This document shows, piece after piece, positions 23,281 to 31,589 of a stretch of 64,000 bases of DNA (positions are counted from its first letter, which is position 1; each line of letters starts with the position of its first letter). The notes beneath the pieces are model-generated. The model made no database searches, was not told where the DNA came from, and worked only from the letters and a program-made list of their open reading frames with translations. A program made the translations under genes and the position numbers. The stretch is from Candidatus Aenigmatarchaeota archaeon (lineage in GTDB: Archaea; Aenigmatarchaeota; Aenigmatarchaeia; PWEA01; JACQIF01), in NCBI GenBank assembly GCA_016432325.1, contig CP066684.1:641018-705017 (forward strand). Direction: 5' to 3'.

Positions 23281-24381
23281 CTATCCTTGTATCAACGAGT
23301 TCTTGACGCTGGGCACCAGAGCATAGACGTAGCCCTTGCCTCTCGCGCTTCTTTCCACATACCCTTCCTCGGCAAGCCTCTGGAGTATGTTGTTCAGAGA
23401 GCGCACGGCGTGCTGTTTCGACTTATACTTTTCCAGGCCGAGCCTCTCCGCAATCTCCGATGGATACATGTTGTCCTCTTGGGCGAGCAACGCGACGACC
23501 TTCTTCTGCTTGTACGGCAGGTCTCTCAAGAAGTCCTTTGACTGGACCGGCTGTGCGTCAACTCTCACATTCTGCGTGCCGCTCGGCCGTGCGGACGCGC
23601 CAAGCCCGTCTATCTTATGGCTCTTCTGTTCTATCGCGTTTTGCACCAGCGAATCGCACAGCTTAAGAACTTCTCTTGGGAAGCCTCCCGAGCGCTGGTA
23701 GACCCCTCTCACAGCCTCGTCAGTAAACGGTTTACTGCCCGACCCTCCCACGCTTTCTATTCGACGCACAATAAGCTCCTGAACCTCTGTCTCACTAAGT
23801 GCGACAAGATCTACCTTGGTAGTGACACGGCTTCTGAATGTCTCCAAGTTGCGTCGCAGTATCTCCTCCAGTGTTGGTAGCCCGGCCAGAACTAGCTGAA
23901 CGCTGTCGCACTGATCTGTCACAGTCCTGAGCCATTCCATGTCACTCACATCGGCTTCGTGGCCCTCGTCGACTAGGAGAAGAACCTTGCGCTTCGCACG
24001 GGCGTTGACGTGGCCAGCGAGCGTGTGAATATTCACGTGTTTGCCCAGAAGACGGTGAAGGAAGGATTGCGGGTACTGATCAAGGAAGAGCTCTACCAGT
24101 TCTTCGGGTTTGGGCGGTTTTGGAGCGTATATGACGTCGCGCTCCTTGGAGAATTCGTTTCTGAAGAGCTGCAAAAGCGTTGTTTTGCCAGAGCCTGTGG
24201 CGCCTATGACCAAAGCGAACTTATGGCCTTCTTGGACGTGGTTTACGAGGTGCTTCAATTGGTCGTGATAGCCAACGAAAGCGGCTGGCATGATTCTGAG
24301 AGTGAACGGATTCTCCTTCCAGCCTTGCTTTTGCAGCCACTCGGCCGCCGGTCGCTCGAATTCCTCTAACATGGTGGTCAC
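23281..24381 (-). CDS. AAA+ ATPase with C-terminal winged helix
   Basis: 366 residues. An AAA+ core with Walker A GATGSGKTT (about 59-67), Walker B VLLLVDEGHE (about 132-141), sensor VLAGLP (about 160-165) and an ExeA/TniB/Orc-like lid, then a winged helix (about 275-355: LPYKQKKVVALLAQEDNMYPSEIAERLGLEKYKSKQHAVRSLNNILQRLAEEGYV). The architecture fits a DNA-loading or initiator-type ATPase of a mobile replicon, or a transposition-type ATPase. The N-terminal ATG at 24372 is also possible. A dense GTGAA/TTCAC array lies around its promoter. It does not resemble the true Orc1 at 49207. Confidence 0.75.
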   Translation of the reverse strand: MTTMLEEFERPAAEWLQKQGWKENPFTLRIMPAAFVGYHDQLKHLVNHVQEGHKFALVIGATGSGKTTLLQLFRNEFSKERDVIYAPKPPKPEELVELFLDQYPQSFLHRLLGKHVNIHTLAGHVNARAKRKVLLLVDEGHEADVSDMEWLRTVTDQCDSVQLVLAGLPTLEEILRRNLETFRSRVTTKVDLVALSETEVQELIVRRIESVGGSGSKPFTDEAVRGVYQRSGGFPREVLKLCDSLVQNAIEQKSHKIDGLGASARPSGTQNVRVDAQPVQSKDFLRDLPYKQKKVVALLAQEDNMYPSEIAERLGLEKYKSKQHAVRSLNNILQRLAEEGYVERSARGKGYVYALVPSVKNSLIQG

Positions 24382-24610
24382 GTGAAGGTGTACGAGAAGG
24401 CTGGGCCTTCTCGGGATGCCGTGAATGGGTATTCACGTGCATTGCGTGTAGTGAACGTGAATACTTTGTGAATGTTCTTGTACTTAAAGCTTAATTGCGT
24501 GAAGGCGCCGAGGTCTTCACGTGATTGCACGCGATATTCACATACTCTTCACGTCATATTCACGTTTCGTTCACATACGCATCACAAAACCTTCACCGAG
24601 CCTTCACCGT
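24376..24610. repeat. array of GTGAA/TTCAC iterons
   Basis: About 13 copies of the pentamer TTCAC or its complement in 235 bp (near 24381, 24421, 24431, 24451, 24457, 24469, 24499, 24515, 24536, 24548, 24559, 24570, 24591, 24602), many as TTCACGT and spaced roughly one helical turn in the right half. The promoter element GCTTTAAGTAC of the AAA+ gene (about 24481-24491, minus strand) lies inside. Suggests operator or initiator binding sites. Confidence 0.7.
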
Positions 24611-25110
24611 TACAGGAAACGGAAGGGTGTTCGATTTGGTACGGTTTTATAGTTTGAAAGGCTATCGGCGCGGATATCGCCTAAGAGCGTATGGTAACGG
24701 TCTGATATTGCAACACCGTTTCGTAGTCCTTTGATGGGCAATTTTGACTGGCAGACGCGAAGGAGAGAACCGCCAAGAATGTGAGATTGTGCCATAACGA
24801 ATTGATGTGTAGATCCGTACTCTCACAGAAGTGAGACTTTGTAAGGAGGAACGCATGCTCACACGTATACATCGAAACGATGTGTTAAAGTGTTCCAAAC
24901 GCGATTTTCAGGCGAAGTCACACAAATGTGAGAGTTTACTGCGCTTAGAGCGCGGTAAATTCATTGAATGAGATTAAAAAGGCCGGTTCGAGAGGCACGG
25001 AACAGCGACCTTGAAGCGGAAAATGAGAGTTCCTGGCTATGTGAGAGTCTAGCAAGCCCGCAGAAATGAAAGTTTGTTTAGTGCGTGAGGGTTTCAACAG
25101 ATGTGAGAGT
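24611..25110. other. non-coding, TGTGAGAGT-rich
   Basis: 500 nt with no credible gene. Carries repeated TGTGAGA(GT) words near 24779, 24821 (reverse), 24832, 24854 (reverse), 24925, 25020, 25038, 25084 and 25100. The same word occurs just after the AAA+ gene (23265, reverse) and inside it (23560, reverse). Possibly binding sites of the winged-helix protein encoded next door. Confidence 0.5.
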
Positions 25111-25419
25111 TTAATCGAACTGGGAGGCCACAACATCGCCTTCCTTCAGCAGTTTGTCCAGAGCAACACCCTCCAAAAGCCTCTTGCGAACTCCGGCCTT
25201 CAAACGGACCACCCTAACGCCAAAGAAATGGCCCTTCTCGTTCTTGGCGCCTACGTTTTCCACAAAAGGCGCCAAAAAGCCCTCCACGTATCTATGGAGC
25301 GTAGCCAAGGGGATTTGGGCCTCTCCAGCCAATCTGCGAAGCCAGAGTCCCTCTGGGTACTCTAAAAGGACGGCTACAGCACGCTTTATCTTGCCCGAAT
25401 CGTATTTCTTTTGCCCCAT
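25111..25419 (-). CDS. small winged-helix DNA-binding protein
   Basis: 102 residues from ATG 25419, preceded by GGTGAG. The frame is open to 25512, but TATA GGTTTAAATCC (25472-25482, minus strand) starts transcription near 25450. Core: KIKRAVAVLLEYPEGLWLRRLAGEAQIPLATLHRYVEGFLAPFVE, a winged helix, followed by a wing and VVRLKAGVRKRLLEG. Its stop is at the last TGTGAGAGT repeat, so repressor and repeats are adjacent; binding is inferred. Confidence 0.65.
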   Translation of the reverse strand: MGQKKYDSGKIKRAVAVLLEYPEGLWLRRLAGEAQIPLATLHRYVEGFLAPFVENVGAKNEKGHFFGVRVVRLKAGVRKRLLEGVALDKLLKEGDVVASQFD

Positions 25420-25505
25420 TTTCTCACCGGAATTTGCGCGGAACGCTGTTCCATCCTTATGCACATAGGTAGGATTTAAACCTTTCTGTTCGCCGCCGGT
25501 GGGGT

Positions 25506-25524
25506 TTACCACCGTCGGTGGTAA
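25506..25524. promoter_or_regulatory. ACCACC...GGTGGT palindrome
   Basis: TTACCACCGTCGGTGGTAA between the divergent winged-helix and thpR genes, adjoining the thpR TATA box (AGCTTTATTTCC, 25529-25540). Related to the two palindromes at 17246-17313. Confidence 0.5.
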
Positions 25525-25559
25525 GGAAGCTTTATTTCCAAGTGCGCGGATCTATACTC

Positions 25560-26114
25560 ATGCGTTTGTTCATCGGTCTCCCATTCGAGAATTCATCGAG
25601 GCCAGCGATAGCCAGGCTCCAGCTCGAGGCCCAACACTGCATTAAAATGACGCCTGTCGCTCCAGGAAACCTTCATATGACTGTCAAGTTCATTGGAGAC
25701 GCAGAGAGTGACAAAAAAGGAGATATTATAAGGGTTTTGGAGGGCCTGAAAAGCTCTTTAAAACCGTTTTCCATAGACCTTCGTGGCGTTGGGGTCCTTC
25801 CTTCTCCTCAAAAGCCAAACGTTCTGTTGATTAGAATGGCAGACGATAGTGCGATGACCGAACTCATGAAAACCGTCGCCGTCGCACTAGAAAAGGCCGG
25901 TTTCCTTAGAGAGACAAATGAGATAAAACCGCATCTTACCATAGGCCGCATCAAGTTCGTGAGTGACAAACGCGCGTTCCAAGGCTTCCTTCTGAAGCAT
26001 TCTAAAGACTCTTTTGGCGAGATGCGCGTGAATACCCTAGTGCTATATGAGAGCATTTTACAGAGCGAGGGGCCTGTTTACAAGAAGCACTACGAAATGA
26101 GGTTTGGAGAGTGA
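25560..26114 (+). CDS. thpR: RNA 2',3'-cyclic phosphodiesterase
   Basis: 184 residues. Opens 2',3'-cyclic phosphates and can join tRNA halves through 2'-5' linkage. Both catalytic HXTX motifs are present: HMTV (about 39-42) and HLTI (about 125-128), with MRLFIGLPF at the start. ATG 25560 fits leaderless transcription from TATA 25529-25540; the frame is open upstream to 25518 but lacks promoter support. Relevant in a genome rich in tRNA introns, whose exon ends carry such phosphates. Confidence 0.9.
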   Translation: MRLFIGLPFENSSRPAIARLQLEAQHCIKMTPVAPGNLHMTVKFIGDAESDKKGDIIRVLEGLKSSLKPFSIDLRGVGVLPSPQKPNVLLIRMADDSAMTELMKTVAVALEKAGFLRETNEIKPHLTIGRIKFVSDKRAFQGFLLKHSKDSFGEMRVNTLVLYESILQSEGPVYKKHYEMRFGE

Positions 26115-26485
26115 CACGTTCAAAGATGCTTTGGGTGTGTTTGTCACTCTCTTTGATCGGTCTGTTCCTTTTGGCAATCGGTGTCTCGCTCAGAGAACCG
26201 GTCGCTGTCACACTCGATGAGGTATCTGTGTCTTCTGTTGGAGATTTGGTCAGTGTGACAGGTGTCGCAGAGAACGTACAATATAAGAATGGTAACCTTT
26301 TCTTCAGATTGGCTAGTGAGACGGGTTCTATACGCGCAGTAATGTTCGAGAGTGACATAGAACGACAGGGGCTCGATCCCTATATGTTGGAAAATGGCCT
26401 CGAATTGATCACAGAAGGCCGTATTCAAAGGTATAAGGGCATGCTGGAACTTGTCGCACAGCGTGTCACTCTTCTGTCTCGCTAG
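26111..26485 (+). CDS. membrane-anchored OB-fold protein
   Basis: 124 residues; GTG start overlaps the thpR stop (GTGA). One N-terminal membrane helix (about 8-26), then an OB-type nucleic-acid-binding fold: VSSVGDLVSVTGVAENVQYKNGNLFFRLASETGSIRAVMFES and ELITEGRIQRYKGMLELVAQRV. Resembles single OB-fold tRNA_anti-like domains. Its end overlaps tgtA by 20 nt on the opposite strand. Confidence 0.7.
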   Translation: MTRSKMLWVCLSLSLIGLFLLAIGVSLREPVAVTLDEVSVSSVGDLVSVTGVAENVQYKNGNLFFRLASETGSIRAVMFESDIERQGLDPYMLENGLELITEGRIQRYKGMLELVAQRVTLLSR

Positions 26486-28184
26486 TGTGACGGATTGAGA
26501 CTGCGACACCGCGGTCGCTGTCACTAATCTCTTCAGCAGACAGAAGGGCTGTTCCACAGGACAAAAGGCGGTCCTTTTTGTCCACGACAAAAACTTCTTC
26601 GCCCGCGCGTACGTTTTCGCAACGGGTCACGAACTTGCAGAAGACCGAACGGCCCTGCAACGCGAACGGCACGGCGTCCTTGTTCACGTACACGCGCTTC
26701 TCAGGCGCACGCACGCGTTTATGAAGCGCCTTGGCGCCTTCAAATGTGGGGACGAACAGTCCGTCGCCTGCACGGATGGTTCCAACCATCACGTCGCCGT
26801 CGTACACGCGCCTGATGCGACCTGTCTTGCCTGAGACGTCCACGCGCACGCGCCTGAACACCCGATTTGCGCCTTTAGCATAACAGTAATCGATGACGGC
26901 ACGCGCCGCCTTAACCGGATCTGCCTGGCCTTTGGCTTGTTCCAAAGTTATGCTCTGGCCAATCGGGTAGATGCCCAGCAGTTCAATGGGCACTCGGCCA
27001 AACGGCGCCTTCGTAACGTAGCGGGAGCCGCGGACGCGCTTCACGTGTTCTTGGACGCGCACTGTCTCCGGCCGATAGGCCGACTCCTCGCCTGTATAGA
27101 AGAACGCGCTCTTCTTCGAAACCGGCTCCAGCTTTTGGAAGTATTCCTTGTGTTTCTTCAGAACGTATAGCAGTCCCTCCAACAGTTTCGGATGCGCTCT
27201 CACGCGCTGCGCAACCAGCTCCCACAGCCACTGCTCGCGGATTGCCTGACGAACGAGCCTCATCTCCGCGGCCGTGACGTGAAGGTTATGCAACGCAAGC
27301 GTCCGTTCGCGATCAACCTCGTTCATCTTGTAAAGCTCTTGCGGCGTGTGCGTCGCGCAGACGGAGCATGCGCACGGGAACTCCTTTAGCGTGCCGAGTT
27401 CGAGCGTGCCGTTGACTGTCAAATAACCGCCCCTGCGCGCAGCGAGTGCGTACATCGCGCTGTCGAAAAGGTCGCAGCCCAGAGCCGCAAGCAATGCGAA
27501 CGACATCGGATGGCCCGCGCCGAAAGCATGCACGGGCTTGTTGTGCGGGAGCGCCGCCTTGCACGTGGCGATGATGTCCGCGAGCCTCGCGTATTCATAA
27601 CGTTCCATGTATGGCACGATGCCTCCGATTGCGTGAATGTCAAAGTCGTGCTTTGCCGTGAGCGTCGACGCGCGCGTGCGCAGGTCAGGAAAGCGGCCGC
27701 CTTGTATCGGACCGACGGTAAGCGTACCTTCCTTCCTTGCAAGAGCTTTGTATCTCTTCTCGGTCTCCAGCATCTTCCTCTTCGCCGACGCGTGATCGTC
27801 GACAGGAAGCGTGAAGACGTCGAGAGGCGTTATGATATTCGAGCCGATGTCCTGTTGAAACGTAAAGGTCTCCTTGGGGTCGATGGTGCCGACGCCCTGA
27901 GAATACATCTGGAACGCCCCGGAGTCCGTGTATATCGGGCCTTCCCAACCCAGGAACTTGTGGATTCCCTTTTGCAGGACCTCTTCGCGCCTAGGCGAAC
28001 GCATGATAATGTAGGAGTTTGTGATGAGCAACGAGAACCCGAGCTTCGCTATTTCATGCGGTTTGATGAGCGAGATGTTCGGGTTCATGACTATGGCGAT
28101 GTTCGGAGTCTCGAGAGTCCCGCGGGGCGTGTCCCACTTTCCCAGACGTGCGGCGGCGTCTTTGGCGATGATTTCGAAGGGCAT
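26466..28184 (-). CDS. tgtA: archaeosine tRNA-guanine transglycosylase
   Basis: 572 residues. Exchanges guanine 15 of tRNA for preQ0. TIM-barrel domain with TDSGAFQMYSQG (catalytic Asp about 91), QDIGSNIITPLDVFT, GPIQGG and AIGGIVPYMERYEYARL; zinc site CACSVCATH (about 272-280) with a later His. C-terminal domains follow, ending in a PUA domain (about 480-560: VRAGDGLFVPTFEGAKAL, CENVRAGEEVFVVDKK) that binds the tRNA end. Divergent partner is the RaSEA/ArcS-like fusion that would finish archaeosine. Confidence 0.95.
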   Translation of the reverse strand: MPFEIIAKDAAARLGKWDTPRGTLETPNIAIVMNPNISLIKPHEIAKLGFSLLITNSYIIMRSPRREEVLQKGIHKFLGWEGPIYTDSGAFQMYSQGVGTIDPKETFTFQQDIGSNIITPLDVFTLPVDDHASAKRKMLETEKRYKALARKEGTLTVGPIQGGRFPDLRTRASTLTAKHDFDIHAIGGIVPYMERYEYARLADIIATCKAALPHNKPVHAFGAGHPMSFALLAALGCDLFDSAMYALAARRGGYLTVNGTLELGTLKEFPCACSVCATHTPQELYKMNEVDRERTLALHNLHVTAAEMRLVRQAIREQWLWELVAQRVRAHPKLLEGLLYVLKKHKEYFQKLEPVSKKSAFFYTGEESAYRPETVRVQEHVKRVRGSRYVTKAPFGRVPIELLGIYPIGQSITLEQAKGQADPVKAARAVIDYCYAKGANRVFRRVRVDVSGKTGRIRRVYDGDVMVGTIRAGDGLFVPTFEGAKALHKRVRAPEKRVYVNKDAVPFALQGRSVFCKFVTRCENVRAGEEVFVVDKKDRLLSCGTALLSAEEISDSDRGVAVSIRHTSETEE

Positions 28185-28202
28185 GGACAGAGGGGCCGCG
28201 TA

Positions 28203-28215
28203 GCTTATTTAAAGC
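28203..28215. promoter_or_regulatory. shared TATA box of the archaeosine gene pair
   Basis: GCTTATTTAAAGC, a near palindrome 18-20 nt from both ATG codons (28184 minus, 28235 plus). One element would co-express both genes. Confidence 0.6.
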
Positions 28216-28234
28216 TCGTTCTTGAACGCTTCTC

Positions 28235-29578
28235 ATGAAATCCCCCCAACTCCGCGAACGCACCATGATATTGTCTTCAGGCCGCTGCGCGTGGGCCAAG
28301 TGCATGTACTGCGGCTACGGCAAGCTGAAGGAAGAGCGGCTGGGCGGCGATGCGCTCAAAGAGCAGATTGACAACTTCTTCAACGGCGTTGAGCCGGGCG
28401 TCGACGTCCTGCGCGTCTATGTTTCCGGCAACGTAACAGACCGCGCGCAGGTGCCTGTCGAGACGCAGGCGTACATGGTCCAGAAGTGCAGGGGGTTCGG
28501 AATACGCACGCTGCTCGTGGAGACGCTCCCTCAATTCGTCAGCGAGAAGACGCTCGAACCGTTCAAAGGCTCTGGCCTTCGCATGGTCTTTGCGATGGGT
28601 CTTGAATGCTACGACGATGCGCTTCGCGCAAAACTGCAGAAGGGATTCACGCGCGCAGATTTCGAGAAGGCGTGCGCGCTCATACGCGCGAACGGCTGGG
28701 GCGTTAAGACGTATCTGCTCGTCAATCCTCCGTTCTGTGCGGATGTGAAAAAAGACGTTGACGACTCCGTGGCGTATGCGTTGAAATGGGCAGACGAAGT
28801 CACGCTCATAAACTGCCAGCCGCACGCGGGCACAGAGCTCCATGCGATGCACGAGCGCGGCGAATGGAAGCCGCTAGACAAGGCGCAGTTCTTTGACGCG
28901 ACAAAGGAGTGGCTCTCTGACGCGCGCGTGCGTTATGACGCGACGCAGTACGCGCCCTTCCCGTCATGGAAGTCGTGGCTGCCGCAATTCAAGGAGCAGA
29001 CGCCTCTTGTCGGGACTGGCGGCGAGTTTCTGGAGAACGAAGTGTACGACCGCTGGCAGAAGTTCATCTGCGAGCGTTACGTCGTCCGCGATGAGCGCAA
29101 GACCGCGCTGTTCATACCGTGTTCGTATACGAAGCCGTACATCAACGGGCCGCTGCATAGGGCGATATGGAGGGTTCTGGATAGTTTCGATGCAGAGGTC
29201 AAGCAGTCCATCCATCTCGTCGTCATTTCGTCTCCGGGCGTCATACCAATAGAGTTCGCGGACTACTATCCATTCAACGCATACGACTGGAAGCCGTGGG
29301 AGGAGACTGCGTCCATCAAGGAGGCGTATACGCGCGTAACGAAGAAGCGGCTCGTCGACTATCTCAAGGCGCACAAGTACGAGCGCGTGCTGTGTTACTT
29401 CACTATGGACGCAGAGTCTTATGACGCGCTCAAGCAGGCGTGCAACGAGCTGGGCGTCGAACTGATAACGTGCCTGAGAGAAGAGACTTGGTCGCTCATC
29501 AAGGACGAGAAGAACGCGCTCACGCGGCCCGAGGCGCTGGAGGATTTGAAAGGCGCGCTCACGGCGGTTCGCGCCTAA
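28235..29578 (+). CDS. radical SAM (RaSEA) - ArcS domain fusion
   Basis: 447 residues. N-terminal radical SAM domain (about 1-270): iron-sulfur motif GRCAWAKCMYCGYGK (Cys18, 23, 26), as in RaSEA, which converts lysine-bound preQ0 to archaeosine. C-terminal domain (about 290-440) has LFIPCSYTKPYINGPLH, matching the ArcS signature PCX3KPYX2SX2H except Gly for Ser, then PGVIPIEFADYYPFNAYD. ArcS attaches lysine to preQ0. Normally ArcS and RaSEA are separate proteins; here both appear in one chain. No PUA domain. Divergent from tgtA. Confidence 0.85.
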   Translation: MKSPQLRERTMILSSGRCAWAKCMYCGYGKLKEERLGGDALKEQIDNFFNGVEPGVDVLRVYVSGNVTDRAQVPVETQAYMVQKCRGFGIRTLLVETLPQFVSEKTLEPFKGSGLRMVFAMGLECYDDALRAKLQKGFTRADFEKACALIRANGWGVKTYLLVNPPFCADVKKDVDDSVAYALKWADEVTLINCQPHAGTELHAMHERGEWKPLDKAQFFDATKEWLSDARVRYDATQYAPFPSWKSWLPQFKEQTPLVGTGGEFLENEVYDRWQKFICERYVVRDERKTALFIPCSYTKPYINGPLHRAIWRVLDSFDAEVKQSIHLVVISSPGVIPIEFADYYPFNAYDWKPWEETASIKEAYTRVTKKRLVDYLKAHKYERVLCYFTMDAESYDALKQACNELGVELITCLREETWSLIKDEKNALTRPEALEDLKGALTAVRA

Positions 29579-29620
29579 GCCGACATTTGACTTTCTGCGC
29601 GTTCTATGGTAGTGAGACCG

Positions 29621-30577
29621 TTAAGGCGGGTCTGCCCGAACGGCAGAGGATTCCATCCGCTCGCGTACTTGATTAATATACAGCGCTATAGAACGGAGCG
29701 ACGGTTCGCTTATATTGGCCTTTGCTGTCACCTCTATCTGCGTCATATAGTGTCCTCTTTCATTGGCCGCGACGTATACGATGCCTGCCGCCAGCATGGT
29801 GGGTTTGTGGGCTCTTCCCGGCAATCGTTCAATCGCCGAGCACAACTCCAACGCATCCTGTTGGATACGAGGCGGAACGCTCAGCGCCTCGCACAATCGC
29901 GGAACGAAGGCTCGCGCGGACGACTGGGTATTCTCGAGTCCGTCGAGATTCCGCAGCAACGTCTTATACGTCCTGAGAGCGGAACGCTTGTCGACGCCTA
30001 TGATATCTTTGAAATCGGTGGGCACTATGCCAAGGGATAAATCCTTGCCGGCGGCGTATAGAGACGCCGCTGCCACATCCTCCGTGCTCCTGCCCCTGAG
30101 ATAGTTTCCAGCGTGCGCTTTCCTGTATATCGCCACTGCCCTCTCTTCCAAAGCGGATGGGAGTTCTCTTGCGGCAACGTAGTCCTTGATTATGACAAGG
30201 CCGTTGTTCAGCGTTCTCGATCGAGAGCTGTGAAACGTCGCGCGCGTATTCTGTTCTATCATGCGCCGCCACTGGAGCCTGTTCCCCACAGGCGCGCCCC
30301 ACGAATCGCGGAGGTCTGACGAGATGACGCTCCCGAGGCCCCTGTCGTGTCGCATCAGAGTTGTCTTATGGTCGTGCAGTCGCTTGTCCGCTTGCTCTTT
30401 ATCATACGCACGCTCATGTCTTCCATTATCTATCTGCTTGTCGCGAACGACTACGCCGCAGCCGCCGCAGTAGGTTTCGCCGCGCCTGGAATCGGTATCA
30501 AGCCTTCCTCCGCATTCGGGGCACGCGGTAAGCAGTTCTATTTCAACGTTCCTTATCACAATCGCCTCTGTGGCCAT
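29621..30577 (-). CDS. tfb: transcription initiation factor B
   Basis: 318 residues from ATG 30577 (an in-frame start at 30595 adds six). Recruits RNA polymerase to TATA-bound TBP. N-terminal zinc ribbon CPECGGRLDTD-ETYCGGCGVV (about 18-43), B-reader region RLHDHKTTLMRHDRGLG, then two cyclin repeats (about 115-205 and 215-310), the second with the DNA-binding MTQIEVTAKANISEPSLR. Normal length. Overlapping layout with the next gene upstream (18 nt gap). Confidence 0.93.
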   Translation of the reverse strand: MATEAIVIRNVEIELLTACPECGGRLDTDSRRGETYCGGCGVVVRDKQIDNGRHERAYDKEQADKRLHDHKTTLMRHDRGLGSVISSDLRDSWGAPVGNRLQWRRMIEQNTRATFHSSRSRTLNNGLVIIKDYVAARELPSALEERAVAIYRKAHAGNYLRGRSTEDVAAASLYAAGKDLSLGIVPTDFKDIIGVDKRSALRTYKTLLRNLDGLENTQSSARAFVPRLCEALSVPPRIQQDALELCSAIERLPGRAHKPTMLAAGIVYVAANERGHYMTQIEVTAKANISEPSLRSIALYINQVRERMESSAVRADPP

Positions 30578-30595
30578 TTGAATCACACGCGGCAC

Positions 30596-31468
30596 CTAAG
30601 GCCATCCGGGGTCGTACTGATGGGCTTTCCGTTTCTTCTCGCTGATCAGCATGTCGAGATGGGCGGCGATGGCGCTGTCCACAACGTCCGATAAATCTCT
30701 GCCTTCGAGAACCTTCAAGGAATGAAGCCCTTGATAGTTTTCCAGTCCGATCCTTACCTTGACCTCTTTCGTGTTCCTGTTCTTCTCCGCGGCCAGCAGT
30801 TTCTTTTCCGCCGCCCTTTTCTTGTTTTCCTCGGACAGAATCTTATTGTGTTCGTACATGGCGGCGGCGCCGAACATTCTGCCGACGTCCCGCCTACCTA
30901 CCGAATATTCGGTTGTGAAACGGTCTATGAGAGACGCCAGCTCCGCCTCGTTCTCTCGCGTTACCCGAATGGCGACGCGGCTGCCCGTTCCGCTTCTTTT
31001 GGCAATAATGTCATAGCTGTTCAAGGCGCTCTTGAACATGCCTGTGTTGCCGTTGGACGATGTCTCGGCAAATACTGTTTTCAGCATTTCAAAGGGCGTC
31101 GCAGATTCCAGATGGTCCATCACGTCATCGGCCCTCCTTTTTATCGAAGAAGGCATCTTCATGTCCACCCACGATGAACCGTCTTCTTCGTGCCTGACCT
31201 CGGGTATGTAGAGTGTACCGGCAACGGCGTATACCCTGAGCCTCCTGTCACCGCGCACCTCTATCAGGCCTTCTTCCCGAAGCGCGTTGAGACAATTGAC
31301 GACCGTGTGATATTGAATGTCCGCACGCTTGGCGCAACTGCCGGCGCGTATCCACGGGTGCCGAGCAATAGTTTCATATATCTTCTCTCGCGGAGGCCTC
31401 TGGTCTGTGGCCTTTGCAGGCGCCTCGGCTTTCTCTATGGTCCTCAACAGTTCTTGCGCGTCTTCCAT
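30596..31468 (-). CDS. winged-helix protein with basic coiled region
   Basis: 290 residues. Winged helix at about 27-82 (KIYETIARHPWIRAGSCAKRADIQYHTVVNCLNALREEGLIEVRGDRRLRVYAV), a middle helical part, then a Lys/Glu-rich coil (about 215-240) and a C-terminal ribbon-helix-like part (KVRIGLENYQGLHSLKVLEGRDLSDVVDSAIAAH). N-terminal LLRTIEKAEAPAKA recurs as LLKTLETADAPAKA in the unrelated protein at 32403. ATG is preceded by GGTGA. The predicted leader holds two hairpins. Confidence 0.65.
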   Translation of the reverse strand: MEDAQELLRTIEKAEAPAKATDQRPPREKIYETIARHPWIRAGSCAKRADIQYHTVVNCLNALREEGLIEVRGDRRLRVYAVAGTLYIPEVRHEEDGSSWVDMKMPSSIKRRADDVMDHLESATPFEMLKTVFAETSSNGNTGMFKSALNSYDIIAKRSGTGSRVAIRVTRENEAELASLIDRFTTEYSVGRRDVGRMFGAAAMYEHNKILSEENKKRAAEKKLLAAEKNRNTKEVKVRIGLENYQGLHSLKVLEGRDLSDVVDSAIAAHLDMLISEKKRKAHQYDPGWP

Positions 31469-31500
31469 GGATTCACCGATTCATTATGGAAGGCTTGAAA

Positions 31501-31562
31501 TCACAATTTCGTGTTCTCCGGCCGGGAGAATTGAAATCGCAATTTCATGTTCTTCCGTGTGC
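31501..31562 (+). repeat. duplicated GAAAT-hairpin in a leader
   Basis: TTGAAATCACAATTTCGTGTT and TTGAAATCGCAATTTCATGTT separated by a small TCTCCGGCCGGGAGA hairpin. Lies in the predicted 5' leader of the gene at 30596-31468 (TATA GTTAAATAGC, 31589-31598, minus strand). Confidence 0.6.
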
Positions 31563-31589
31563 CCCCAACTCTCAGACTTGTGGTAAAAG

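Noticed and set aside
24376-25110. Possible CRISPR array or leader
   Set aside because: Repeats are 5-9 bp and irregularly spaced; no Cas genes are nearby.
26466-28184. tgtA as ArcS (TgtA2-like) itself
   Set aside because: It keeps the catalytic Asp region TDSGAFQMYSQG and a zinc site and lacks the PCX3KPY motif, which is in the neighbouring protein.
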